Below are positions 24,820-34,529 of a stretch of 64,000 nt of DNA, piece after piece (position 1 is the first letter of the stretch; every line of letters starts with the position of its first letter). The DNA lies in assembly GCA_903853385.1 (NCBI GenBank), contig CAINTJ010000142.1, positions 1-64,000 of the forward strand, written 5' to 3'. The position numbers and the translations under genes were made by a program. Below the pieces are notes generated by a model. That model worked only from the letters and a program-made list of their open reading frames with translations. It ran no database searches and was not told where the DNA came from. This stretch comes from an uncultured Gammaproteobacteria bacterium. GTDB taxonomy: Bacteria; Pseudomonadota; Gammaproteobacteria; Pseudomonadales; Pseudohongiellaceae.

Positions 24820-25761
24820 ATGTTAAAATTGGTGATGGTTGTTTCAGGCATGATGCTGGCACTTATGTTGTCAGGCAAAGCCACGGCGGCAGCGTGTGAC
24901 CGCACCTGTCTCTACGGATTCCTCGACGCCTATCTGGCGGCGATCGATGCGCGCAATCCCGCCAAACTGCCACTGGCGAAGGGAGTGCGCTTTACCGAAA
25001 ACGGTGTCGAAATGAAATTTCCGGACGGTATGTGGAATTCAGTGGACGGGCGCGGCGATTACGACCTGCGCTTTGCCGATGAGAAAGAGGGCCAGGTGGG
25101 CATATACACCGTGGTCACGGAAAATGGCAACCCGTCCATCCTGGCCTTGCGCATGAAAGTGGTCGACGCCAGGATCACCGAGATCGAAACCATCATGGGC
25201 CGCTACGAAGAAGGTCGGGACTTTCCCAGCCCGTCTCCGCAAAAGCTCTATGTCCGGCCCATCCTCCATGACAAGGTGCCAGTAGAAATGCGCACCTCAC
25301 GTGCCGCGATGATTGCGGCAGCCAACGGCTATTTCGATTCATTGCAACTCAATGACGGCACGCTGCATACCGTGTTTGACCCACGCTGCGACAGGATTGA
25401 GAACGGCGTTGAAACCACCAACAACCCGGAGCGCGCCAAAACAGTCAGCGCTTTCTATGCGCTGGGCTGCGAGCAACAGTTCAAACTGGGGCTGTATCGC
25501 TATGATGATCGTCTGCGGGCGCGGCGCTTCACGCTGGTGGATGAAGAACGCGGCTTGGTATTGACCTCCGGTTTCATCGACCATATCGGCAAGTTGCTGG
25601 AATTCAAACTGACCGACGGCACCACGCGCAAGACCAACTACCGCACGCCCCACACCTATGAGTTGATGGAACTGTTCAAAATCATAAACGGCAAAATTGC
25701 CCAGGTGGAGGCGGTATTCATCACCGTTCCCTACAACATGCAATCGCCCTGGGACAAGTAA
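24820..25761 (+). CDS. exported protein with two SnoaL-like domains
   Basis: A 313-residue protein with a signal peptide (MLKLVMVVSGMMLALML, cleavage near KATA-AAC). Two NTF2/SnoaL-like halves follow: CDRTCLYGFLDAYLAAIDARNP to about residue 150, and RAAMIAAANGYFDSLQLNDG to about 305. The second half ends HTYELMELFKIINGKIAQVEAVF. CDRTCL and FDPRCDRIENGVE may bear a disulphide. The start ATG 24820 has GGAGAGGAAGG. The function is unknown; exported SnoaL-like proteins recur near quinoprotein genes in this window. Confidence 0.75.
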   Translation: MLKLVMVVSGMMLALMLSGKATAAACDRTCLYGFLDAYLAAIDARNPAKLPLAKGVRFTENGVEMKFPDGMWNSVDGRGDYDLRFADEKEGQVGIYTVVTENGNPSILALRMKVVDARITEIETIMGRYEEGRDFPSPSPQKLYVRPILHDKVPVEMRTSRAAMIAAANGYFDSLQLNDGTLHTVFDPRCDRIENGVETTNNPERAKTVSAFYALGCEQQFKLGLYRYDDRLRARRFTLVDEERGLVLTSGFIDHIGKLLEFKLTDGTTRKTNYRTPHTYELMELFKIINGKIAQVEAVFITVPYNMQSPWDK

Positions 25762-25808
25762 TGGGGAGGGGAGCGGACGGCAGGATGTGTTGATTACATC
25801 GAGCTGTT

Positions 25809-27314
25809 CTAGAACGGAAAGCCGCGCGGTTCCCGTTGAATTGAAATCCATTTCACTGTCGTGAACTCCTCAAACACCCAGTCGCCGCCAAAGCGGCCAC
25901 TGCCTGAGCATTTCTCACCACCGAAGGGCATGTGGGGTTCTTCGTTTACTGACTGATCGTTGACATGGATCATGCCAGTGTGGATCTGATGGGCCACAGC
26001 AAGGCCATGGTCGATGGAGCCGGAGAATACCGAACCACTCAAACCAAACGGCGTGCTGTTGGCAATGTCGATGGCTTGCTGCTCACTGTCGAAAGCTAAT
26101 ACCGGTGCTACCGGGCCGAAGATTTCGTTTTTCGCCACCGCCATGTCCTGGGTCACATTGGTGAGGATGTAGGGGTACACCAGATTCCCTTCGATCTTGC
26201 CTTGCAGTTCAATGGTGGCGCCTTCTTTAACACTCTGTTCGATCAGGGCCTTCACTTTTTCTGCCTGGACATGATTGATCAGTGGTCCGATAAAGGTATC
26301 GGGTTTCGCCGGATTGCCCACTTTCATCAGCTGCACCTTGGCTTTCAGCAAACGCACAAATTCCGGGTAAATTTTGCGATCCACTACCATGCGGTTTACC
26401 GACAGGCAGATTTGCCCCTGATGCAGGAAGCGACCAAAGGCCGCCGCAGAAGCGGCCTGATTTACATCGGCATCTCCCAGCACGATCATCACGTTGTTGC
26501 CACCCAGTTCCAGAATGGTTTTTTTCATGTGCTCGCTGGCGACCCTGCCCACATGCTGGCCGGCGCGCGTGGAACCGGTAAAAGAAATCAGGCGCGGGAT
26601 GGGGTGCTCGATAAAGGCATCGCCCACCTCATTCAGATCGGCTACCACCATGTTCAATACGCCGGCGGGCAGACCGGCAGCGGCAAAGGCTGCCACCAGT
26701 ATTGAGCCACCTGACAGCAGGCTCTGGCTGTCGGGTTTCAATACCACGGCATTGCCGGTGGCAATGGCAGCCGCCACTGAACGGGCCGACAGTACCAACG
26801 GAAAATTCCAGGGAGACACAACCCCCACTACACCGAGCGGCAGGTGCACTACGGTATTTTCCTTGCCCGGCAGGAAGGAAGCATGGGTGGTGGTGGCCAT
26901 TTTGTCGGGAAACGACAGGCTGTGCGCCAGTGTGCCAATGGTGGCCATTACTTCAACCTGCGCCTTGGGGAAGGTGCTGCCGGTTTCGGCAATCAGCAAC
27001 TGGATAAAAGCTTCCTGATTGGCGGCCAGATAGTCCATGGCTTTCTGGATAATGGCCCGCTTTTCTGCGGCAGGCACTTTAGCCCAGGCTGGCTGGGCTT
27101 TGCTGGCCGCTACATAAGCGGCATCAATGTCAGACTTGTCGGCCAGCCGGATCTGCGCCAGCACTTGCTGGTTGTAGGGGTTCACATCCTGGTAGACAGT
27201 TTTGCTGTGCCCTTCCACCCAGGCGCCATTGATATATTGCTTGCTCAGTTCTGAGTATTTCATGGGAGTGCTCGCTTCGTTAGTGAGTTTGGTTTTGCCG
27301 ATGGATGCATCCAT
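25809..27314 (-). CDS. NAD(P)-dependent aldehyde dehydrogenase (vanillin/benzaldehyde dehydrogenase-like)
   Basis: An aldehyde dehydrogenase superfamily enzyme of about 500 residues. It has the cofactor loop SPWNFPLVLS, FTGSTRAGQHVG, general base Glu in ILELGGNN, nucleophile Cys in HQGQICLSVNRM, and the closing PFGGEKCSGSGRFGG. Overall it resembles the benzaldehyde/vanillin dehydrogenase group, which would fit the aromatic setting; this is inference. ATG 27314 has an AGGAG site and is preferred, although the conserved part starts at MKYSELSKQYINGAWVEG (ATG 27263). It lies 12 bp after the NmrA-type gene in one operon. Confidence 0.9.
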   Translation of the reverse strand: MDASIGKTKLTNEASTPMKYSELSKQYINGAWVEGHSKTVYQDVNPYNQQVLAQIRLADKSDIDAAYVAASKAQPAWAKVPAAEKRAIIQKAMDYLAANQEAFIQLLIAETGSTFPKAQVEVMATIGTLAHSLSFPDKMATTTHASFLPGKENTVVHLPLGVVGVVSPWNFPLVLSARSVAAAIATGNAVVLKPDSQSLLSGGSILVAAFAAAGLPAGVLNMVVADLNEVGDAFIEHPIPRLISFTGSTRAGQHVGRVASEHMKKTILELGGNNVMIVLGDADVNQAASAAAFGRFLHQGQICLSVNRMVVDRKIYPEFVRLLKAKVQLMKVGNPAKPDTFIGPLINHVQAEKVKALIEQSVKEGATIELQGKIEGNLVYPYILTNVTQDMAVAKNEIFGPVAPVLAFDSEQQAIDIANSTPFGLSGSVFSGSIDHGLAVAHQIHTGMIHVNDQSVNEEPHMPFGGEKCSGSGRFGGDWVFEEFTTVKWISIQREPRGFPF

Positions 27315-27326
27315 GTCACCGGCTCC

Positions 27327-28202
27327 TCAGGCGCTGCCGTCGCGCACCGATTCCAGGAATTCCCGCATCGTGCGGGCTGGCCGCCCGGTAATCTCGCGGT
27401 AATCGGCAGTCACGCGGTCGAATTCGCCAGCCTCGATTGCCAGCATTGTTCCCACCATGCTCATCGAAAGCTCCAGCGGCATGCCCCACTTCTTGTTGAC
27501 GTAGTACGGCCAGTCGGCAGCCGCGACGGCCTGGTAGCGCACCGGCTTGCCGAATACCTCAGACATAAGTGCCGCGATCTCACCCATCGAGTAGGTGCGC
27601 TCCATGGTCTCGGAATACGTCCGCCCGGATGGCTCATCGCGCATCAAAACCTGCGCCGCCGAGATGCCGAGATCCGCCCGCGCCACGTAGGCGCAGCGGG
27701 CTTCACCGCCTGCTCTGGTCAAAACGCCGGTGGCGAGGGTTTCTTCTAGGTCGCCGATCAGCACATCGGCATAGAGGGCGTGTCGCAGAATGGTGAAGCC
27801 CAGACCGGAGGCGCGGATCGCCTGCTCAGTGGGCAAGTGCACGAGGCGGCTGTGCTCCACCTGCGGCGATTCCGCATTGAGGAAGCTGGGGTAGACAACA
27901 TGGCGCACGCCCGCCGCGCGGGCTGCTTCCAGCGCAGTGGTATTTTGCCGCAGGCGCACGTCGTTGGTGTCGTAGGTGGGAATGAACAGCGCCTTGGCAA
28001 TGCCCTGCAGTGCGCCACGCATCGATGCCGGATCGCCGAAATCGGCGTGACGCACGCTGACACCCTGTGCAGCCAGCTCGCGCGCGAAGTCAGAGTCCAC
28101 GTTGCGTGTGCCGACCGCCAGCGAACCGGCCTGCCCTGCCGCCAGAATGGACTTGATGACCGCGCGGCCAAACTGCCCGTTTGCTCCAGATACGAAAATC
28201 AT
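27327..28202 (-). CDS. NmrA-like NAD(P)-binding reductase
   Basis: A 291-residue atypical short-chain dehydrogenase (NmrA/quinone-oxidoreductase 2 type). The nucleotide-binding motif GANGQFGRAV is at residues 6-15, followed by VSVRHADFGDPASM, HVVYPSFLN and FTILRHALYADV. There is no classical YxxxK catalytic pair; NmrA relatives act as quinone reductases or redox sensors. It is transcribed with the aldehyde dehydrogenase 12 bp downstream. A second member of the family is at 48672-49592. Confidence 0.85.
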   Translation of the reverse strand: MIFVSGANGQFGRAVIKSILAAGQAGSLAVGTRNVDSDFARELAAQGVSVRHADFGDPASMRGALQGIAKALFIPTYDTNDVRLRQNTTALEAARAAGVRHVVYPSFLNAESPQVEHSRLVHLPTEQAIRASGLGFTILRHALYADVLIGDLEETLATGVLTRAGGEARCAYVARADLGISAAQVLMRDEPSGRTYSETMERTYSMGEIAALMSEVFGKPVRYQAVAAADWPYYVNKKWGMPLELSMSMVGTMLAIEAGEFDRVTADYREITGRPARTMREFLESVRDGSA

Positions 28203-28243
28203 TGCGACTCCTCATTTTTTTCCGATTCTAGCACCCAAGTAAC

Positions 28244-28291
28244 AATCAGGGACGTACCACAATTCGTAATAACGTGGACGTACCACCTTTT
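28244..28291 (-). repeat. two REP-like elements in tandem
   Basis: Two adjacent minus-strand elements, AATTGTGGTACGTCCCTGAT (28245-28264) and AAAAGGTGGTACGTCCACGT (28272-28291), both with GTGGTACGTCC. They lie in the AT-rich gap between divergent genes and match the motif at 22990, 23902 and 34530. Confidence 0.5.
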
Positions 28292-28363
28292 ATATTAACA
28301 AGGACTTCCTGTCTTTTATGGCAAAATGAACTGCGCTCTGCCCATCACTGAGAATAATCAGCA

Positions 28364-29770
28364 ATGCACGAAATCATCTGCCCCCACTGCAGCAAAGCCT
28401 TCAAGATCGACGAGGCCGGTTACGCCGACATTCTGAAACAGGTGCGCAACAGCGAGTTTGACCAGGCCTTGCACGAGCGGCTGGAACTGGCCGAGCAAGA
28501 CAAGCGCAACGCCGTTGAGCTGGCGCAAACCCGGCTGGCCAGCGAAATACAGAAAACGGCCACTGCCAAGGATGTCGAGATACAGGCGCTGAAGGCCAAA
28601 CTCGACGCAGCCGAGCTCGCGCGCACGCATGCGGTGACCGAGGCGCTGAACACGGTGGAAAAACAGCGTGACACGCTCGCGCATGAACTTGAACAGACCA
28701 AGCAAGACAAACAAGCTACTGCCCGGCTGGCCGAGGCAAAGCTCGAGAACGAACTGCACAAGGCAGCAGCGGCGAAGGAAGCAGATGTGCGCGCGCTGCA
28801 GTCCAAACTCGACGCCATTGAGCTGGCGCAGAAGCTCGCCATTACCGAGGCAGTCAGTGCAGTTGAGAAGGAGCGCGACGCCATGAAAAATGGCCTTGAG
28901 CGAGTAGAACTTGAGAAGCAACTGGCCGAGCAGTCGCTCAAGGACAAGTACGAGACCCAGCTCAAGGATCGCGATGACGCCATCGAGCGCCTGCGCGACA
29001 TGAAGGCGCGCCTGTCAACCAAGATGGTGGGCGAAACCCTGGAGCAGCACTGCGAGATCGAGTTCAACCGCATCCGCGCCATGGCGTTTCCAAAGGCCTA
29101 TTTCGAGAAGGACAACGACGCACGCAGCGGCAGCAAGGGCGACTACATCTTTCGCGACATGGATGACGCTGGCACCGAGATCGTGTCGATCATGTTCGAA
29201 ATGAAGAACGAGAATGACCGCACTGCCACCAAGAACCGCAACGAGGATTTCCTGAAAGAGCTCGACAAGGATCGCAGCGAGAAAGGCTGCGAGTATGCGG
29301 TGCTGGTGTCGCTGCTGGAGCCCGACCATGAGCTTTACAACACTGGCATCGTCGACGTGTTCCACCGCTACCCGAAGATGTACGTGGTGCGGCCGCAGTT
29401 CTTTCTGCCCCTTATCACGCTGCTTCGCAATGCAGCGCTGAACTCGCTCAAATACAAGTCGGAGCTGGCGCTGGTCAGAGCGCAGAACATCGACATCACC
29501 CACTTCGAGACCGATCTCGACACCTTCAAAACCGCGTTCGCGCGAAACTATGACCTTGCTTCCAGGAACTTTGATACGGCAATAGTCGAGATCGACAAGT
29601 CGATTCTTCACCTGCAAAAGACCAAGGAGGCGCTGCTGGGCGCTGATCGCAACCTGCGGCTCGCCAACGACAAGGCGCAGGACGTGACGATCAAGAAGCT
29701 GACCAAGGGCAACCCGACCATGGCGACGAAGTTTGCCGAGCTTGAGAGCCAGGACCCTCGCGACGAGTGA
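28364..29770 (+). CDS. DUF2130 coiled-coil protein
   Basis: A 468-residue cytoplasmic protein. It begins [16 protein letters not shown], a half zinc ribbon (C6, C9), followed by a long coiled coil (about residues 20-215, heptads rich in Ala, Glu, Lys). Then comes the DUF2130 domain: [69 protein letters not shown]. The D and E-x-K residues in the latter resemble a PD-(D/E)xK nuclease core, so a DNA-related role is possible but unproven. The ATG at 28364 is the only sensible start. It is a single gene, divergent from the NmrA operon. Confidence 0.9.
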   Translation: MHEIICPHCSKAFKIDEAGYADILKQVRNSEFDQALHERLELAEQDKRNAVELAQTRLASEIQKTATAKDVEIQALKAKLDAAELARTHAVTEALNTVEKQRDTLAHELEQTKQDKQATARLAEAKLENELHKAAAAKEADVRALQSKLDAIELAQKLAITEAVSAVEKERDAMKNGLERVELEKQLAEQSLKDKYETQLKDRDDAIERLRDMKARLSTKMVGETLEQHCEIEFNRIRAMAFPKAYFEKDNDARSGSKGDYIFRDMDDAGTEIVSIMFEMKNENDRTATKNRNEDFLKELDKDRSEKGCEYAVLVSLLEPDHELYNTGIVDVFHRYPKMYVVRPQFFLPLITLLRNAALNSLKYKSELALVRAQNIDITHFETDLDTFKTAFARNYDLASRNFDTAIVEIDKSILHLQKTKEALLGADRNLRLANDKAQDVTIKKLTKGNPTMATKFAELESQDPRDE

Positions 29771-29808
29771 AACAGGTGTAGGATTGCCGGATAACCGGAG
29801 CTCACACC

Positions 29809-30666
29809 ATGACCGACTCATCAGCCTACACTCCACCCAAAGTCTGGAGCTGGGACCAACCCAGCGGCGGCACCTTCGCCAACATCAATCGTCCGGTGGC
29901 CAGCCCTACCCATGACAAGGAGTTGCCGGTGGGTCGCCACCCCCTGCAACTTTATTCACTGGGTACGCCCAATGGCGTGAAGGTCACCATCATGCTGGAG
30001 GAGTTGCTGGCGCTGGGCCATAGCGGCGCGGAATACGACGCGTGGTTTATCAACATTGGCAAAGGTGATCAGTTTGGCAGCGGCTTTGTTGACATCAATC
30101 CCAATGCCAAGATTCCGGCCATGCTCGATCGCAGCGGTGCAACCCCGATTCGTATTTTTGAATCCGGCGCCATCCTCATGCACCTCGCTGAAAAGTTCGG
30201 CGAGTTGCTGCCGCGCGAGGCGGGTGCGCGCGCCGAGTGTTTGAGTTGGCTGTTTTGGCAAATGGGCTCAGCACCGTTTGTTGGCGGCGGCTTTGGCCAC
30301 TTCTATGCCTATGCGCCCACCAAAATCGAATACGCCATCAATCGCTATGCCATGGAAACCAAACGCCAGCTGGATGTACTCGATCGCCGCCTGGCAGAAT
30401 CCGAATATGTGGCAGGCGATACCTACACACTCGCCGACATCGCCATATGGCCCTGGTACGGCATCGTCGCACAAGGCAAAGCCTATAATGCCGGCGAGTT
30501 TCTCAATGTGCAGGAATACACGCATCTGCAACGCTGGACGGCGATGATCGCGGCCAGGCCGGCAGTCAAACGTGGACGCATCGTCAACACCTCGCAAGGC
30601 GATGCGGCCACCGTATTGATCGAGCGGCATGCTGCGAGTGATTTCAATGGCAAGATTCTGGGATAA
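29809..30666 (+). CDS. yghU: glutathione S-transferase-like disulphide-bond reductase YghU
   Basis: A 285-residue nu-class glutathione transferase, matching the 288-residue Escherichia coli YghU in layout. The N-terminal extension YTPPKVWSWDQPSGGTFANI and NRPVA are specific to this class. The thioredoxin domain (GRHPLQLYSLGTPNGVKVTIMLEE) is followed by NPNAKIPAMLD and FESGAILMHLAEKFG and the helical domain with YTLADIAIWPWYG. These enzymes bind two glutathiones and reduce disulphides or peroxides. It starts 38 bp after the DUF2130 gene. Confidence 0.92.
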   Translation: MTDSSAYTPPKVWSWDQPSGGTFANINRPVASPTHDKELPVGRHPLQLYSLGTPNGVKVTIMLEELLALGHSGAEYDAWFINIGKGDQFGSGFVDINPNAKIPAMLDRSGATPIRIFESGAILMHLAEKFGELLPREAGARAECLSWLFWQMGSAPFVGGGFGHFYAYAPTKIEYAINRYAMETKRQLDVLDRRLAESEYVAGDTYTLADIAIWPWYGIVAQGKAYNAGEFLNVQEYTHLQRWTAMIAARPAVKRGRIVNTSQGDAATVLIERHAASDFNGKILG

Positions 30667-30720
30667 GCTTGCCAGCACGCATCAACAAGCCCCCCCATCC
30701 TGCCGCCCCACGGAGACCCT

Positions 30721-31326
30721 ATGAATACGCAAGTCCTCGATCGCCTGGCCATCCGCGATCTCATTGAAAACTGGGCCCTGTGGCGCGATGCCGGTGACTG
30801 GGAACGCTTCGCCACGGTCTGGCACGATGACGGTGTGATGATGGCCACCTGGTTTCAGGGGCCGGCCACAGACTTCATCCGGGTAACGCAAGAGGGCTGG
30901 GCCAAGGGCGTCAGCATCCTGCATTTTCTGGGTGGCATGTCGATTGACCTCGCCGGCGATCGCGCCATCGTGCAAACCAAGATGACCATCTCGCAACGCG
31001 GCAATGTGCAGGAGGTGCCGTGCGACGTGGTTTGCACCGGGCGCTTCTATGACTTCGTCGAGAAGCGCGCAGGACGCTGGGGCGTGGTACTGCGCCAGCC
31101 CATCTATGAGAAGGATCGCATCGATCCCATTGATCCGGCGGCGCAACTGCAGCTGGATCAGGCGGCGCTGGCCAAATTCCCGACCGGCTACCGGCATCTG
31201 GCCTATATCCAGACCTTGATCGGCTACACGGTGAAGCTCGACATGCCGCAGTTAACCGGTGCTGAAGTGAACCGGCTCTATGCGCGTGGCCAAGCCTGGC
31301 TGGCTGGCGGCGCGCTGGACAAATAG
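30721..31326 (+). CDS. SnoaL-like (NTF2 fold) cytoplasmic protein
   Basis: A 201-residue protein whose first 130 residues form a SnoaL_4-type domain: LDRLAIRDLIENWALWRDAGDWERFATVWHD, then ILHFLGGMSIDLAG, GRFYDFVEKRAGRWGVVLRQPIYEKDRIDP. There is no signal peptide. The C-terminal 60 residues are helical. Such folds appear as isomerases, dehydratases or dioxygenase small subunits; the catalytic role is not evident. It follows yghU by 54 bp with CGGAGA before the start and may be co-transcribed. Confidence 0.75.
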   Translation: MNTQVLDRLAIRDLIENWALWRDAGDWERFATVWHDDGVMMATWFQGPATDFIRVTQEGWAKGVSILHFLGGMSIDLAGDRAIVQTKMTISQRGNVQEVPCDVVCTGRFYDFVEKRAGRWGVVLRQPIYEKDRIDPIDPAAQLQLDQAALAKFPTGYRHLAYIQTLIGYTVKLDMPQLTGAEVNRLYARGQAWLAGGALDK

Positions 31327-31333
31327 ATTGGCC

Positions 31334-31360
31334 GGTGCTGGTCGCCCCTTTGCCAGCACC
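31334..31360 (+). terminator. hairpin after the SnoaL-like gene
   Basis: Eight-bp stem GGTGCTGG/CCAGCACC with an 11-base loop, 8 bp after the stop. No T run follows, so it may protect the transcript end or act with Rho. Confidence 0.4.
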
Positions 31361-31432
31361 GCCGAACTGGGCAGCATTCCGGACGGCAGCGTGATGGGGC
31401 TCAACCTGGCGCCCAATACGCTGGGCTTAGCC

Positions 31433-32434
31433 CTATTCTTCCAGAAACCTGTGGGCAACTTTGGCATCGCAGGCTTCGTCGGGGCCCGAAAGTTTCAGAT
31501 CGGGGCGATGATCCCACAACATCGTGAAGGTAGCTGGCTTGTCTAGATACGTGGGGTCTTCCACGGTGGATTCGTAACTCAAGTGCAGGCGATCATCGGC
31601 AAGCTTCACACGTTCCACCGTGTGCTTGCTGGCGCTGGAGGGCATATTGGCGGCAAGGCCGGACGGATCGGGCGCATAGCCGATGGTGTCGATCACCAGC
31701 GTGTCGCCTTCCCACTTGCCGATGGCATGCCCGAACAGCGACGGCTTCACATTGGCAGGATGCGCGGCATTGATGTGCACCACACGCACGCCGATGTCAC
31801 CCGAGTTGTCGAAGCGGAACACTACTTCTTTGTCGCTGACCTCGATGGCGCGCACTTCGTTGAGTATGGCCTGGAACGGGATCGGTTCAACGTAGCAGAT
31901 GCCGTCGGCCGGCTTGCCTTTGGCCTGTGCAGCGCGCCCTGCGGCTGAGTACTGCCATTGCGCCATTTCCCTGAACATTCTATTCGTTGTTGCCAGCGAA
32001 GGCGCCCAATTGCCAGCCAGGCTCTTGGCTGGCGTCAGCGTGGGCGGGCGCTTGTTCTCGGCATAGATGGGATGCACCACCCCGTCGGCGGTCGTCACAT
32101 CAAGACCACGCACGGTCTTGCCCGGCTCGCGATTGGGATTGGCACGTACCACCACCGGCTTGCCAACCTGCAAGTCCTCGCGCTGCAAACCATCTACTTG
32201 TGCCTGCTGAATCGAAAGCCCCTCCACCTGCACCATTTGCGACTTGCCGTCGGCGCCGGTGGTGTCCACGATCAGATACATGTGCGGGTTCTTCCAGTCG
32301 AGCCTTGCCAACTTGCCTTTGATCAGCACTTCTTGCGAGAGATCATAGGGTGCCTGGCTGTGGTGGGCAAAGGCAGAAGAACAGAGCAGTGCCGGGGCGG
32401 CAACGGCGAACAGGGCTACAGGCAGACGAATCAT
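31433..32434 (-). CDS. exported DUF6152 protein fused to a GxWxGDTLVID-motif domain
   Basis: A 333-residue protein with signal peptide (MIRLPVALFAVAAPALLCSS, cleavage at AFA-HHS). Residues 22-125 are a DUF6152 domain (AHHSQAPYDLSQEVLIKGKL, LDWKNPHMYLIV). Residues 150-333 are a second domain with IGKWEGDTLVIDTIGYAPDP and RVKLADDRLHLSYESTVEDP, the same motif that occurs in the proteins at 54211-55794 and twice in 57581-59083. Elsewhere in the window the two domains are separate adjacent genes, so this fusion suggests they work together. The start ATG 32434 has a GGAGG site. The function is unknown. Confidence 0.78.
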   Translation of the reverse strand: MIRLPVALFAVAAPALLCSSAFAHHSQAPYDLSQEVLIKGKLARLDWKNPHMYLIVDTTGADGKSQMVQVEGLSIQQAQVDGLQREDLQVGKPVVVRANPNREPGKTVRGLDVTTADGVVHPIYAENKRPPTLTPAKSLAGNWAPSLATTNRMFREMAQWQYSAAGRAAQAKGKPADGICYVEPIPFQAILNEVRAIEVSDKEVVFRFDNSGDIGVRVVHINAAHPANVKPSLFGHAIGKWEGDTLVIDTIGYAPDPSGLAANMPSSASKHTVERVKLADDRLHLSYESTVEDPTYLDKPATFTMLWDHRPDLKLSGPDEACDAKVAHRFLEE

Positions 32435-32574
32435 GATGGAGCCTCCGATGGGTGAGGAAAGCCAAGAATAGCCTATAACCAGTTGTTGGAGCCGCATTTT
32501 TTTGTTGGCTCGCAGCTGACTTTCCCTCAGATCAATGAAGGTGCGGATCTGATGTCGTTACTGTGGTTCTTTTC

Positions 32575-33507
32575 TCAGTCGAACGCCATGACAGTGTCCT
32601 GCTCACCAGGCTCGCAGTTGTCAGCCAGCGCGTCCCAGCCGTGGTGTATCACCATGTGTTGTTGGTTGTGGCAAAACTCCATGCGGGTGGCGTCGGGGAA
32701 TGTGGTGTGAATGAAGGTTTCGATCGAAGCCGGCATGCTCACGCGGTAGCGCGCCTGCTTTACTGCTTCTTGTGGATGGTCATCACTGTGCACCCACTTC
32801 ACGAAATGACTCGCCAGCATCAGCAAGGGGTTATGCACGCTGAATTCGCTGGGGCGGTAGCGCTGGTCCAGCAGCCAGCGCTGGGCTGAGGCGCGCGGGT
32901 CGGCGCTGTCGGCGGGGTCCGGCAACCTGCCCCACGCCGCGGCCAGCAGCTCGATCACCCACTGATTGCAGTTTTGGTAACGCACACTGAATGCATAGGC
33001 ATTGGCACTGTACACCGGTGCCAGCAGGCTCAGCGCCTGCTGGTTGTCGAGCGCGGCTTGCTCGAGCTGGTCGGCCGCGGCCGCCGGCAAGAACACCACT
33101 GACACATAGCCCAGCTGCGGGTTGTCGGTGCCGAACACAAAGCCGGCCACGCCCTGGTCATACAGGCGCGGCCGCTGCTCGTCACAGGCGTAGTACAGCT
33201 GTCGCACTGCCCAGCGCGAAGCAGTATTGGCTTGCAGGCTGACGCCAGCGTGTGAATAGCGCTGACCGAAGCGGCGCAGGTCGAGGCCTGAACGCGACAT
33301 AACCGCCACGCGTTGCCCGCTGTGCTCGAGCTCGGCCTTGACGAGCTCGGTCATGCGCAGCAACTGGCCATAAGGCTCCGCACTCGCCGGCTGCGGCTGG
33401 TCACAATAGCGCAGGCTGGCAGCGTGGGCGCAGGTTGCCACCCACAGGCTTGCCAGCACGGCCCAACACAACCTGTGGACAGTGAGCTTGCACACCAGGC
33501 CACGCAT
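32575..33507 (-). CDS. DUF2145 exported protein
   Basis: A 310-residue protein with a signal peptide (residues 1-27, WVATCAHAA). The rest fits DUF2145: LRYCDQPQPASAEPYGQLLR, MSRSGLDLRRFGQRYSHAGV, YQNCNQWVIELLAAAWG, and HWVHSDDHP-like KWVHSDDHPQEAVKQARY. NCN and the RYSHAG histidine recall NlpC/P60-type Cys-His peptidases, which would fit an envelope hydrolase, but this is only a resemblance. Longer in-frame starts upstream overlap the next gene and are rejected; ATG 33507 gives the signal peptide. It is in an operon with the gene 11 bp upstream. Confidence 0.82.
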   Translation of the reverse strand: MRGLVCKLTVHRLCWAVLASLWVATCAHAASLRYCDQPQPASAEPYGQLLRMTELVKAELEHSGQRVAVMSRSGLDLRRFGQRYSHAGVSLQANTASRWAVRQLYYACDEQRPRLYDQGVAGFVFGTDNPQLGYVSVVFLPAAAADQLEQAALDNQQALSLLAPVYSANAYAFSVRYQNCNQWVIELLAAAWGRLPDPADSADPRASAQRWLLDQRYRPSEFSVHNPLLMLASHFVKWVHSDDHPQEAVKQARYRVSMPASIETFIHTTFPDATRMEFCHNQQHMVIHHGWDALADNCEPGEQDTVMAFD

Positions 33508-33518
33508 GCCAGCCTGCC

Positions 33519-33980
33519 TCACAGCGTGACCAGGTTGGTTTGCAATTCGCGGTACCAGTTGTCTGCCAGCACCAGAAAGAAAGCCTTGCCGGTATCGGCG
33601 TAGGCGAACTCGGTGCCATAGGGGCGGGCGCGCGCCGTGATTATCTGCCCGGCATGAAGCGGGTGCCTGGCCAGCGTGGGTGCCGGCACATAAAGCCACA
33701 CCGTACTGTCGGCGCTGTTGTCGGCCACTGGTTGCAAGGTCATGCGCAGCAGGCCGGGACGTCCCGCGGCTTTGGCCACTTCAACGACTTTGTAGTCGCC
33801 CGCCGTGACGGTCTTGACCATGCTGTTGCTGGATTTGTCGATAGAACCGGACACGCTGCCCACCGATGCGGACAAGCCATCGACGGAAGTCGTTGACGCG
33901 GTCGAGCTGGCCAGCAGCGGCAACGACCAGGCACCAAATACAGCAGCCAGCACGATCCCACGAGAGTTGAAGGGATTCAT
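33519..33980 (-). CDS. small exported protein, operon partner of DUF2145
   Basis: A 153-residue protein of unknown family. The signal peptide (MNPFNSRGIVLAAVFGAWSLPLLA) is followed by a Ser/Thr/Val-rich stretch (STASTTSVDGLSASVGSVSG) and a strand-rich domain with DYKVVEVAKAAGRPGLLRMTL and DSTVWLYVPAPTLARHPL. The GAGGAGG ribosome site before ATG 33980 decides the start. The 11-bp gap to the DUF2145 gene implies co-translation and a shared periplasmic task. Confidence 0.78.
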   Translation of the reverse strand: MNPFNSRGIVLAAVFGAWSLPLLASSTASTTSVDGLSASVGSVSGSIDKSSNSMVKTVTAGDYKVVEVAKAAGRPGLLRMTLQPVADNSADSTVWLYVPAPTLARHPLHAGQIITARARPYGTEFAYADTGKAFFLVLADNWYRELQTNLVTL

Positions 33981-34131
33981 TAAAGCCTCCTCGCTTTGGA
34001 TGTCAGGTTGTAGCATAGCCACTGGCTGGCAAGGCGACAACCGTACAAGCCATTTGGCAAGTTTGCGTTGATTAGTACTTCATGCAATGGCAACTTGCCG
34101 CTGTGAGATGGCTCTACCCGCAGGCACCCCG

Positions 34132-34488
34132 ATGATCCTCGTAGCAATTTTGTTGTTTATGCTGGCAGCAGCACTGGGGATCGCACTCGTGGTGCTGGGC
34201 CTGCATTACCGGCGCGGCTCGCTATTGCTGGCGGCCACCCATGCCGGCTGCGCCGTGCTGGGGCTGGTGGTGCTGTTGTGGCAGATAGTCCACGCCGCTA
34301 CGCACAAGTTGTACAACCTGGCGGCCTTGCTGTTGGTGCTGGCGCTGCTGGGCGGGGCGGTGTTGCTGGCGCTGCGCATCAGCAAACGTGAATACCGTAC
34401 GCCACCGCCGCTGCTTGTCGTCATTCTGCATGCCGCCATGGGTGTGTGCGCACTTTTGCTGCTGGTGGTGGGTTATTCGCAGGCCTGA
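34132..34488 (+). CDS. small four-helix membrane protein
   Basis: About 118 residues, nearly all in four hydrophobic helices: MILVAILLFMLAAALGIALV, LLLAATHAGCAVLGLVVLLW, LAALLLVLALLGGAVLLALR and LLVVILHAAMGVCALLLLVV. Conserved-looking His in helices 2-4 (ATHAGC, VHAATH, LHAAMG) could bind haem or metal, but no family is recognised. The start is uncertain: ATGs at 34087 and 34108 are in frame, none with a convincing ribosome site; 34132 starts directly with the first helix. Confidence 0.6.
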   Translation: MILVAILLFMLAAALGIALVVLGLHYRRGSLLLAATHAGCAVLGLVVLLWQIVHAATHKLYNLAALLLVLALLGGAVLLALRISKREYRTPPPLLVVILHAAMGVCALLLLVVGYSQA

Positions 34489-34529
34489 ATAATCGGGCTC
34501 GTCCCCGGCTCGTCGCATCCACCCAGCAA